DNA from: Tanytarsus gracilentus
Taxonomy: Eukaryota; Arthropoda; Insecta; Diptera; Chironomidae
DNA: 64,000 bases
Assembly (NCBI GenBank): GCA_038502055.1
Contig: JAXRKN010000032.1
Coordinates: 1,116,001 to 1,180,000, forward strand
Direction of reading: 5' to 3'
Shown here: positions 13,875 through 26,052 of the stretch, piece after piece
How the letters are laid out: every line of letters starts with the position of its first letter
Position numbering within the stretch: position 1 is the first letter of the stretch
Position numbers and translations under genes: made by a program
The notes under the pieces: generated by a model
Database searches by the model: none
The model's input: the letters and a program-made list of their open reading frames with translations, nothing else
What the model was told of the DNA's origin: nothing

Positions 13875-15095
13875 TTTTATATCAATTTGCCAACTATTTC
13901 AAATATTTTTTGTCCTTTGATTTAAATTTTAATAAACAAAAATTTTCTTTAATTTATTTTTCTAAAGAAAAAATATTTTTTCCTATTTTTTTGCAAGTTT
14001 ACATTGGATACATTAAAATTTTTAAAATTGAAGAAACTAAATATAAATCAACCATTTCCATTCTAATTAAAAGTGACGATTTTAACTATCAGCGATATCT
14101 TTGCTTGTTTGAGTGCAATATGATCCGGAAATCTCAGTGTCGGTCAAAAAACACATATATAATAGCTATAATTGCTAATTATTGTAATAATTAAACTATG
14201 GATCAGATAAATATTCCAATATTTATTTTAACATAAACAAAGAACAAATTTAATTTAGGACTTCAATCAATTCAAATCGAGTTCAAGTTTTGAAATAAAC
14301 TTGAAATAAAGTTTATATTAACAACACAAAATTTCGTCCAAGTCCTTAATTCAAATCGAGCTCAGTTTTTTAATAAAGTTCATATTAAAAACCCAAAATT
14401 TCTTTAAGTCTTTAATTAAATCGAGTTGAAGTTTTTAAATAAAGTCATATAAAACCAAAATGCAAGTCTTTAGTAAACGAGTCAACTTTAAATAATAATA
14501 AAATCAAATTTTTCTAAGTCTTTAATTCAAATCGAGTAAGTTTGAAATAAATGAGCAAGTTTATTTAAAATACCCAATAAGTTCAAGTTTGAATTCAAAT
14601 TGACTTGTTTGAATTAAATTGAAATAAAATTTAATTCAAAATATCAATTTAGTTAAATTGATCAAATTGGTTGACTTGAATTAAATTCGATTCAGTTTTG
14701 AACTAAACTTTAAATTTAGTTCAGTCTTGAATTAAATTCTTGTTCAAATCTTGAACTCAGCCTTAGAGTTCAACATGGAAATTTAGTTCAACAATTGAGT
14801 TCAAATTGAATTCAATTCGAACTCAAATGTTGAACTAAAGTGGCTGAGTTCAACATTTGAGTTCGAATTGAATTCAATTCGAACTAATTTAGTTCATTTG
14901 AACTAAATAGTTCAATGTTTGAGCTCAATTTGAACTCATTGTTCTACCAGGATAACGTACATTCTTTGTGCCATTGCCGATTGAACTTTTGCCGCGCGCG
15001 CCGCCCGTTAGACTTAACAGGTAAATTGAGATAGGTTGTGTGTGTGCAGCGAGTTCGAAAGACTTTAAGCGCAAGCAAAGAATTGAGAGTTATGA

Positions 15096-15182
15096 AAGGG
15101 GTTGGACACTTTTATTAAGTTAACTATTTAAAAGTCTTGAATGTAATTTTATGTGTATTCATTTTTTAAGTGTCCACCCCTT
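15096..15182. repeat. Short hairpin element with AGGGGTGGACACT-type ends
   Basis: The left end AAGGGGTTGGACACTT and right end AAGTGTCCACCCCTT are near-perfect inverted repeats, 87 bp overall, with an AT-rich centre. It is the clearest member of a scattered family and lies about 170 bp beyond the 3' side of the Frizzled-domain exon. Confidence 0.7.
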
Positions 15183-15345
15183 GCACTTAGATTTGAAACC
15201 TCGCATTCAACAACGAACGAAGTAGAAATAGCAAAAAAGAGAGAATGTAAGGACGGATAGTAATCCCAATTGACGTGTAGGCTGATAATGACATTATATC
15301 GTCCTCATTAGATCAAAAAAGTTTACTAATGAAAAATCCTCTTAC

Positions 15346-15579
15346 CATCTCATTAGCATCATCGATATCCACTTGTCCATGTCCAATCGCCTCAGCATTC
15401 GAGATCATCGTTTGATTATACTTCAATTCGGGGCAATTTGTGACAGTTATTTGCTCGCATTTATCATTTTCCCGCGGCAATTCAATTTTGAGTACCGTTG
15501 ATGATGGCAATGTGGATGCGTTAATTGTCTTTATCATGAGCAATAAAATCAGGGACATTAGAAATTCAATTGACAACAT
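15346..15579 (-). CDS. First or early exon of a Frizzled-domain protein
   Basis: From the ATG at 15579 the exon encodes a hydrophobic signal peptide (MLSIEFLMSLILLLMIKTIN), a short linker, then CEQITVTNCPELKYNQTM. The spacing C-E-x-I-T-x3-C-x2-L-x-Y-N-x-T-M is the opening signature of the Frizzled cysteine-rich domain, including its usual N-glycosylation site. After this the sequence departs from the family: SN replaces PN, then an acidic stretch DIDDANEM. A good donor GTAAGA follows the ATG codon at 15346, phase 0. The frame is open upstream to an ATG at 15648, so the true start may be earlier. The remaining CRD cysteines and any membrane part were not found in the window, so a Frizzled receptor, a secreted Fz protein or a Corin-like protease all remain possible. 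Confidence 0.6.
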
Positions 15580-18500
15580 TTTGTTTCCACTCCAAGTGAA
15601 CATTTTCTTTAATTTCATTTTTATTCTCTCTTTTATCTTTTGTGTCACAAAAACTTCTTCTTATTATTATTTTTTATACACCCCGCTCAGTGGTGCGCTT
15701 TGAAACTATAAACACATTTGCCGCAAATTGATTAGTAGAGATAATAATTTTTTTTCCGTTTCTTTATCTATGCGTTGAATTATTTTATTTCACCTGTTAT
15801 TTAACAAAGTGATTGTATATGTGTGAATATTGCCGGGTCCCGATCAGTGATTGCAATAACAACAACTAATGGCCTCGTGTGTTTTAGCGAAAATTTTCCA
15901 CACACGATGACAGTAAATTTTCACACATTCGAGTGATTTCCATGCTTTGCCTTTAAATTCCATTCAACTTTACGATCACAATTAATTGCTTTTATATGTT
16001 CCGAACAAAAAAATTGAGGCAAATATGAGGCAATTACAATCAATTACAATTAGGTTCTCTCTCCCTTGTTTTTCTTCTGTTACTTTTTTTTTCGCGCAGA
16101 TCACACAGGAAAATTCACACACGCGAGGCGCGTCGAATGTAAACACGTAGTAAAATTTAATTGTTTGCACAATTTTCTCAATTAATTGCCATTCTCAATT
16201 TTACTCATGCGAGCATTTTCACCGAAAAAAAATTCTTCTCTTTGAAATATTTTTCTTTACAATTTTTTCCTCTTCATTTAATGTCTTCAATGATTTTCTT
16301 TTAAAAAATCTTTTATTAATTTCTTGTGATAAAATATTTTTTTTTTCAGATCGAGGTTTAAAAAAAGTTGTGTGGATTCTCCGAAAGCTTCGATCGGACT
16401 GAATGAAAACAGAAAATGTATTTTGTATTTTAAGAGCATTAATACTTGGGAAAGAGAGAAAAGTTATATGAGAGAATTTTTCTCTTCCGTACATACACAA
16501 ATGTAAAGGGATTATGATCATGTGGGTGACTAGCATGAAACAATTTAAAAAAGATTTAACAAATTAAATAGAAAAATAAAGAATTTAATTTAAGAAAAAT
16601 CTTTTTTGAGAATATTTTAAATTTTTAAAAATTTCAGAATTATAATAACTTGGTTGTCCAGCCAAGAATTTACTTTTTAACCTCAACTCATACCATCTAA
16701 AATGAGAGAAACGAGAGAGAATTTAAAAGAAGAGAGAAATGAAGATCGTGAACCCGAAATGTTCAAAAGATGATATGAGTAAATTCATCATAAGCACAAG
16801 GCAAGGAAGAAAACGAATTTAAGCAAAAAAGAAACCGGTAAAATCAAATGGAGCTGAGAAGAGAGAGAGGTATAATGGTCTTAAAGATGAAACAACAACA
16901 ACAATCATCATAATAATATCGGTTTTTTGGGGAGTTTTGAAATGAAGGCGAAGGCAAGGATGAAAGAAAGAGGAAAGAAGAGACTTGGAGATACTTCACT
17001 CTGAATTCAGTGGAAACAATTACACACAAATGCCGCTTTATGAGGAAAGAGCATCTCGCATATTTATAAGAAAAAGTATTGGATTCAGCCGAAAATAAAA
17101 ATGTGCAGCGAGTGCAATTTGCGTGTGTATGTGAAAAATCGGGATGTTTTCTTAATGGATGTTTATTGCATTAGCCCTATCACTTCTCTTCCATCGTTCG
17201 CTTTGTGCTCATAATTCGTGAAACATTTCCGAATCTTTCTTTTTTTGCATTTAAGAACTTTCGTAGCACTGCAGCCGGCTGTCAGTTTTGTTCGTTTAAT
17301 AAAACATTAATTACTCTAAGAAGAGAAAAAGGAAGAGGAAAATAAAAATGAAATAAAGTAAATAAACTAATTAGCTATGTGGTGCGCATTGCTCTTTGCA
17401 ATATGTCTTTTTTTGCTCCCCATACGTAGCTCTTATGCAGTTGTCTTGCGAAATAAAAACATGAAGAAGAAATAATGTTTAATAAATGTTTTTGTGTTGT
17501 AGCGCAATTTATGACATTGGAAATTAATAAAAATTTAATAAATTGAAATGTTTTCGAAACAAAACATAAAAATAATTTTAAGACATTTGAATCATAAAAA
17601 TTTTCCCCAAAATCGTGCTAAAAATAAATTTACAATTTGCACACATTGCATCAAGATACGGCGGGGAAGAGCAAAAAAATTCTGCTTTAGTGCTCTGGAG
17701 TAAGAGAAGAAAAAACACATAAAACGACGTTCATATTACACATCAATTTGTTTCTTGCCGCTCGGTCACTGTGTAGTCTTTTTGAAGTCGCTTTAATTTC
17801 TTTTGATTTTTTCTTCTTGCTCCTTTTTCTTCCTCTGTTATTGTACATCGCAGATGAGCATTCGGTACATTTTATTTCTCTGCTGCTGCTGCTGAGATCG
17901 TATCGCGTTACAGCACTGTTGAAATGACACACAATGCACACACAGAATAATCATAACCGTGCATAATCTGTCATCACGAAAAAAAATTTATTCAGCGGGG
18001 CTCTCTGAGGTCACCACAAAACTCTCTTTTGTTGCGAGTGTATTCGAAGCTGAACAAAAAAATTTAATGAAATGACTTTTAAGTTCTCTTCTCATCTCCT
18101 TTTTATCGTCGTTTGTCGCGATATGAATATGAAACGAAATGGAGAAGAAAATCCATCCAGGAATGTCTCTAAGCCTCTCCATTAATTATTTCGGCGAGAT
18201 CTTCTTCAGCAGCCGAGCGACGACAAATGAAAATTGGAATTAATAATCTCCGCTATGAATGTGCGATAGATGTTTGGTATAAATTAAATTGTAATGAATT
18301 CAAATGTGGTTGTTAGTTTAAATGTGATTTGAAATTTTTATTAATAATATTTTTGTTATTTTACTAAAAAAATTGTTTTATTTAAAGGTGAAGGGCGATC
18401 ACAAATTTCATCAATTTTGACAAAAAAATGCGGGAAGTTAAACGCCTTCACCTGGTCCTCAACATATGCTGAGGGAGAAATTCTCAGTGTGTGTCGGCTT

Positions 18501-18972
18501 TCACGACTTCTACCATGCAATTCACAAGAAATTTCTTCTTCTATGTGGCCTCTGTAGACCGTTGAAAATCTCACATCATTGACTGTGTCTAATCATTTCT
18601 CTCTCTTTTTTACTTCGAACCTTCTTCCAAAAAAATAACTGGTACTCCATACATTTAGATAACACTTACTTGTTACTTTCGATACACATGTGTATGCTTC
18701 ATGTTATGTACGACATCATCATTTTCTAAACCACAATGTAGTCCAAAGAGAGGCTGAAAACAGATTCGGTAATTTTTTTTGCCTCACACTCTTCGTTCGA
18801 TGCTTTTAAGCTATAATTAAGATTATAAAGCCTTTGAACATTTCAAAATCTTGAGGCAGTAAAAAAAGAGGAAGAAGAAGTGAAGAATTTTTTTTCTCTT
18901 GAAGGAATTAATAGCACACAATTTTCGTGATGTATGTGTGAGTTTTTTCGGGTCTATGCTATTTTTCAAGTT

Positions 18973-19042
18973 AGGAGTGGACTTGATAGAAATTTTGCAG
19001 AAAAATTAAATTTGACTCGAAAAATATTTAGTGTCCACCCCT
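18973..19042. repeat. Short hairpin element with AGGGGTGGACACT-type ends
   Basis: Left end AGGAGTGGACTT and right end AGTGTCCACCCCT are imperfect inverted repeats, 70 bp overall. The right end is identical over 13 bases to that of the element at 26.0 kb, while the interior differs. Confidence 0.6.
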
Positions 19043-22000
19043 CAATTTCTGCCCTCACAGATCCGTTCCAAGAGGAAGGTTCACTCTCTCAAACATTATT
19101 ATTGCCTATCCTCTAAATGTTCCAAGTGAAAAAAAGAAGAGAAGAGAATCGAGGAACAATAGGGATTTTACAACCGTCTATTAGCTTCATGAGATGTGAT
19201 GGTTATATGATGCGTATAAGTTTCAATGAGACAACATAATACAAAAGAAGCATTTGGGAAGATGAAAAGAAGAAATTTGTTCCTTCTATAAATTTTTTAC
19301 AGTTCATACTCCATTCACAATGCCATTGTCGTCAGCTTTTTGCTTCCATATGCGAGAGACCCTTGCTAATGTTCGCTGCTTTGTTTGCCACCTACCACAC
19401 ACATACACACATCCTTCTTCTGCCTGATGACAAATGAAATTTTGAGTGGCTCCTTCGTACATGGCAGTAGTTAATAAGAATAAGAATCAGATAACCTTAA
19501 TCCCTTTTGCATACCTTTCGATCTTTTCATGAAATAATTTCTTTCCTCTCTTGAAAGCTCTTTTTAACAATTATTTGCAGGGATTTATTCGTATTATGAT
19601 TTTGTGAATATCATGTGATAAATAAGAAGGCATACCTGTGTCTACTCTGGATGGTGCTCAATATCTAATCAACAAAATTTTCATCAGCGCAATGGGGCTC
19701 TCGAATTCTCAATTTTTCTCCTCTTTCCTTTCAATCTTCTCATTCGGAGCTCTCAACTTTTCAATTGAATAATAAAACAAATTTAATCGAATAATAGAAA
19801 ATGAAGTCTTTTGTGTGCTACATAGAAATGGGCATATAGTGAGACGTCGGACGATCGGAGGTAATGACGGAGCACCAGCATGCCTCGAACACACAACTCT
19901 TTTCATCAAGTGGAGGGATTAAATACCTTCGCAATGTTTAATTATTCTCAATTTCTATTTAAGGAATTTCTTTTATATATTTCGATGAGCCCAGTGAGGT
20001 GAAACGAGTTCATTTATGATTAAAAAATTATCTCAAATAAACGTCACTTTAGATATAAAATATTTTAATTATTTTGGAGCGTCAATTTTTAAATTAAAAC
20101 CAATTTCATTTCAAATTAAAATAATTGAAAATTTGGCACTTTTATTTTGCCCGCTGGGTTTCGCTCAATCGCGATCGCAAGAGGGTTCTCTGTCCAAAAA
20201 AAAAAGTATAATGAAAAAGAATTCTTGAGGCTCATTACATACATTATTAAGTAATTCCAGTTCTCTCTTTCTTTCTTTGCAATTTGCGAAGTGGAGCATT
20301 ATTTCTTTAAGCACAGATCTGAGATAAAAGAAATTACCGCGCACACCAAGTGCTGAGGCTATAATTAAGTTCACTCATGTCGCAGCAGCAGTAGTGATGT
20401 GTGTGGGGAGAGAGTTAAAGAATAAAGCTGGCTGCGGCACTGAGGCAATAACATGACGAATCATACCCATCAATTAACGTCCAAAGGCTTGACTTGAAGC
20501 ATCAAAGAAATGGCAAAGAGGCGAAAAAATTATTTTACAGTCCATGAAGTGATGTCATCCATTCGTCAGAAATGACGACGACGATAAATTCAGCGAGGGA
20601 GATTAGTGCAAATCACTTTTAATGGCGGAAATGTTAAAGATGGCCACACACTCTGCCGAAAAAAACTTAATTTTTTCGTCCACTGCCGCCGCACATATCA
20701 AGATTAACGCTTTAATGCTTTAATTATTTAATGGACTTCATCACTTATAGTCATCGCGATCGAGCGATAGCACGGAAGACGAAGAATGCGCGATGAGAAG
20801 AAACGAAGGAATTAATAATCAATTAATACCGCGCTTTAGATAATTAACATTAAAAAATTCATTTTCTCCATCACAAAAAAGTTAACATTTGTTTTAAATC
20901 AAAAGAGATTAAAAATATCGAGAGATTTTCACGTTAAAAAGTGTTTTCAATATTTTTTTACATTGATGCCGCATTCAAATTTCCATTTCATTTTATTTCT
21001 TGCCTCTTCCACATGTGTCTTCAAAACTTATGAACACACCCCATCTCAACGGAGCTTCCTTTTGCTCGACGTATCGATAAGAAGTCGGATAATGGCCACA
21101 AATTATATTTTGCTCATTTTCATAAATATTTATTTATTAAAACTTGTATGCGATCATATCGGAGAGGTCCAAGGCGCTTAATTCCACTCTCCATTTGCAT
21201 GCTCTGTGATCTTCGCTCTTATCTTTGCATTCAAATCTTCATTTTCAACTCTGTGTCATGGATTTCGCATTTACAGAAGCATCTTTTATATTTGATATAC
21301 AAAAATGTGATTTTTGTCGCACAAATCTCTTTGATCTTTGACTCGTAAAACTTTATTATGGATTTCACTTCATCATTTTCGTTTTCTTCTTCTCGCAGAT
21401 CGTTTCATGTTCACCAAAGAGAAGAAGAAGAGAATAAAATGTAATAAAAATACACTTGATGCTCCCGTGCGCGATTATCATCAAATTTGATGACGACTAA
21501 GCGTTCATTATTACCTTTACTGATGGATCCATCGCACGACAGGGTTCATCAAGTGTTAAAATTTTAAAAGTTTCTCAAACATGACGCAAATCTAGAACTG
21601 TCTGTGTGTGGTGGAAGCAATAAAAATTTGCATTAACATGAATGCGAGAGAGAGTCGTAAAATTAAAGTTTAATCTAATTTTTCGGGTCATAAAATTAAT
21701 AAATTTCCACTGGCATGACGATCATTTCAGCAACTCGAGATAATCACTCATTTAAGTGGCTTCTATTTGAGTTTGAGTCTTAATGCCAACGATTCCGTGC
21801 CGACAAAGGCAAAATATATTTCCCATGACTTCGAAAATCTTCTTTTGTACATATTTAAAAATGTCTCATCTCCTCCTCCCCCCATATTTATTTTTTTCCA
21901 TTGGACTGAGTAAAGATAACTAAATGGCTTCAGTAGAATTTACTCAAATTTGCCATATCAATTTTTAAGCTTATGAAGCTCTCTTTTTTCTTAATGGTGG

Positions 22001-25000
22001 GAAACAAAAACTTCGCGGCTATTTCTTCGAGCAATTTTAATTTGTCAACAATGTTCTATGGAAAGAAAAACATTACTCATGCGATCTTATCTCATGCGGA
22101 GAGGAAAGACAACTTTTTATTACCGCCGGCCGTAAAACGTTTCATTTATGATTTCACGGACTCACACTAAATAAATTGTTGCGGAAAAATTAACTTTTTT
22201 TTTCTTACATCTGCGTTGGGCTGCATAAGCAAAAAAGGTGTACAGGAAATTGCAATTCGCAAATGAAGTTTAACTCTCATGCGAGGGCATTAAATTTTGA
22301 AATAAACAAAAAAATTTGTTCTTAACGGAAAATCAAAATTTAAAAAATAATTTATTAATTTAACTCCAATAATTCATAAGAGTTCTGCATGGTTTGCGTC
22401 CATCCTGGTTCAATCTTGTATCGCTACTTCATCGTCATCTATCTATCAAAAATAATTTAACTCCAAAAGCGAAAGATTATATGAGAATAGCACACACGAG
22501 CAATTGCAAAGTGCTTCATGCATGAGCGACTAATATGAAAAGAGACCGCCATGGCACAAACGTCAGATAGCGGAGGGAAAAATAAATAAAAGTCGAGCGA
22601 TAAAATTGCTCTTTGTGTGTGCACTCACCGGCAACAACAACAAAAACATCAATGCATACACAACACTTGCAGCGAATATTTTCCTCCTCATCCTTCTTCT
22701 GCAAACGGCGAAGAATCGAGCGGTGGGAGAAGAAAAAATTAGCTTTCATAATAATCAATTAAGTTAATTAAAAAGCCTCCGGTTGGCGGCATGGATGCGA
22801 AGATCAAAGAGAAAGAATTACGCCACCATCATCTTTCAAAGTGAATTAAAACATTCATGTGAAGCCTCATCGAATCAAGAGAGCTGAAAGAGAAAAGGAG
22901 AAAAACTTCGTCCCAGGGCAAAACGAAGTGCATTATTTTATGGTTCATGAGCATTGTGGATATTTGAATTGTTAATGATTTATTTAAAATTGAAAATATT
23001 TTAAAATACAAAAAAAAATTTAAGGTTCGGTCCGCAACATTTCAGATCATAAAAGTCCATCCTTTGACACCTCGACGTTTGAAGTGACGCCGACAGCGAG
23101 AAAAGACTAAACAAAGAATTGAATTAACACGAAAATGTTGTTTTTAGCACTCATTTGTTAATTGGGCAAGAACGTGAACGAACAGAGGAGAGAAGTAATT
23201 CGATGAGCAAGAAAATCGATGTGTCTTGTGTAAATGCAGCAAAAACCAACTCTTGATGCTTGAGCGAAGCAGAAAGAGTTGGAAAATGATTTAAGTTATT
23301 TTTTTACCCGCACTCATGTCAAATGCACATTCGACTGCGATTTTGTAAGGCTTCACTCGAAGCTCATCGCTCGAACCGAAATCGTTTCGCATGAGCGACA
23401 TGAAAGGATTTTCAACGAAAATTCACCGTCAAAGTGACATCAGATACCACCCATCGACTAAGGTTTCACTCTGCATGAGAGATGAGTTCATTTAAATGGC
23501 ATCGGAAGGTCGATTGCGCTTAAAATCATCAATAAATTAGGTGGAAAAAGATGAATAGACTTTTGTTGTTGTGCATCACTTTGATATTGATCGCATCCCA
23601 CCTAAGAAACTTAATTCACACCTTTCGTATATAAGTTCAGGTAGATAGTTTTAATATCTGCTGTCTATAGAAAATTTCCAGGTGAAACAAATTGCGTACC
23701 CTCGAGCCTCTTTGCTTCGCCGACTTTTTGCAATAAGAACGATTAACTTTTTTGTGTCCGATGGATAAAAATTTCAACTTGCGGCATTCTATACAGTTTA
23801 AATTTAAATTTTCATAATTTTAATAATTATAATTTTTTTAAAATTTTAAAATAATGACAAAAGAATAAATAAAAATACTTTAATAGTAGATTTCTTCATA
23901 ATTTTGATGAAGAATTTGATGATGATTTTTAATTTTAAGGATTCGAACCTATCACAAAAACAATCATGAAACAAAAAATAATTTATTTCATTTCGCTGCA
24001 AAATAAAAACGTCTTAATTTCCGACGAAGAAATTAAAAAACTCTAAATGACTTAAAAGCATCTCGCAAAATGGAATTTTTTCATCTTTTAAATTCGGTAA
24101 TGAATTTTATTTGTTTTTTGAATAAAAAAACAAGCGAACTCGCTCTCGATCGTATAATAACATAAAAAATTTTTAACATGATTTTTAATCTTCTTTTCGA
24201 AAGAGGAATAAAATTATGCGATTAATTATCAAAGATCATCATTAAAAAACCTACAAAAAAGAAGAAGTGAAATGATTCTATTCAACTTGGGATTTTCTTT
24301 TCGGCAATCAATTTGTCGACTTTGTAAGTACATCGAACTTCTTTAATAAAGCGATCGCGAGATTTTAATTCCATCGTACAGTCATTTATTAATTTAAGCT
24401 TCGCATGATCAGAATGCTCGCCATTAAGATTGGAATTCGGTTGGGTAAATTCAATTAGTGAGCCATTTGGGACATTTCAATTAATAATTTCTGATAGCTT
24501 TTAAGCTCCTGCGAATATCAATTGCCAAACGACTCCTACACAGCTCTGTATGCCATAAGTGATCACACGCTGGTGAAAATCCATTCATATTTTTCATCTT
24601 CGATAAAAAAAATATAGTCGGTAAAAGAATAAAGGATTCGAAAAAAAAGATGGCAAATAAAGTTAATTAAGCTATCTAAAGTCGCGATGGAGACATTAAA
24701 AATTAATTCACTGGCACTGTCGTGGAGAGCCAAAAAGCAGCGCACGATTGGTAATTTGTGGAAATGAAATTGGAGAAGCTTGAGAAAGAGGAGCGCGATT
24801 GTGAAATGATTTTCGATGGGTTTTATCGCTCTTTTCGTGCGCTTAATGGACTGACTTCCTATTCAAGATTTGAGTGATTAAAATCCTTAAACTACAAAAA
24901 TTTAAATTTACAAAAATATAACCCATTTTGAGATCTTAAATTGAAAGATGCAAAGAAGAAAATTTTTATGAATTTTTAGCTTTAAAAATTTATTTATTTA

Positions 25001-25956
25001 AAATCATTCTTCCATCTCACTGATGACGTCACCTTACATTAATAACCTCATAGGATTTATTCTCTCTTTAGGCGAAAATATTAAGACGAAAAGTAATTAT
25101 TGAAAGACTGGTCTCACTCATGAATCATGATGGATTTCCTCTTGATGGGAATTAATGGCGATTGTGGCTTTAATGCGATTATTTCTCTTGAGGTTAAAAC
25201 CACATTCGAGCGAATAAAAAATTATAAGACGTGCGTGGAGGAGAATTGAGGATTTTTAATGCCATGAGTCTTCTGCACGGCCAACCGCGAATATTTTGGC
25301 CCATAACAAATTCATAATATTAATTTCTTATGCCTCACAATTCTACACAGTTTCTCGCTGATCACGTTGGAAGAGAGCCCGAAAAAAAAGAGAAAGAAAT
25401 GATAAAATTGAAATTATGGAAGAAATCCACGATCGTGGCACTCATCAAGCACAACAACATTATTTTTTAATTTTATTATTATATCATGGATGAGAATAAG
25501 AAGAAAATGAAATGAATAAGAATGAGATGTTGAAGGAGAGAGAAAAGAAATTAAATTACGCTAATAGAGCATTATGCCGCTGGCTGACTGATGGAGAGAA
25601 AAAGGAAATTGGAAATTGAGAGGTAAAGTAACGTCGTTGATGATAGTGTTTGTACACAATGTGAGTAGGTAAATTTTTGGAGGCTTTTTTTGATCGTAAT
25701 AATTTCCATCGAATAAGGCGCGAGGAATAATTTAATTATGCTCGGTGATTTCAGTCTCAACACAACTCCAAACCGTCCAACGGAAAACGGAGAGGAAAGA
25801 AGAGTTGAAAAGAACATAAAAGCATAGAATCAAGCGCACATAATGCCAGCCCTCATGTGGAATTAAATAGCTTTAAAATACCACCTTTTGAGTCATTATG
25901 GTCCATTTTATCTTGCGCTCCGATTTTTCCTCTCTTTGATTATTTTATCCACTGCT

Positions 25957-26052
25957 AGGGGTGAACACTCGAAAAATTATTTTTTAACTTGAATGTCAAC
26001 TAAACATTTTATTTTAAAGGAATTTTTATACAAAAATTTAGTGTCCACCCCT
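25957..26052. repeat. Short hairpin element with AGGGGTGGACACT-type ends
   Basis: Left end AGGGGTGAACACT and right end AGTGTCCACCCCT pair with one mismatch around an AT-rich centre, 96 bp overall. Same family as the elements at 15.1 and 19.0 kb. Confidence 0.7.

Larger units (their letters stand above)
12477..14952. mobile_element. Foldback-like non-autonomous DNA element, nested
   Basis: The left terminus CCCTGGTAGAACA and the right terminus TGTTCTACCAGGA are inverted repeats differing at the outermost base, and each is flanked by TA (12475-12476 and 14953-14954), as expected for a Tc1/mariner-type target duplication. Inside the termini, long arms (about 12490-12780 and 14230-14940) are built from many short permutations of GAGTTCAAAT and AATTCAATTCGAACTC in inverted orientation, like a foldback element with subrepeat arms. 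The centre carries a tRNA-like SINE-type sequence and an inverted copy of the compound repeat from 5.6 kb. No transposase frame is seen. The superfamily assignment rests only on the TA duplication. Confidence 0.75.
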
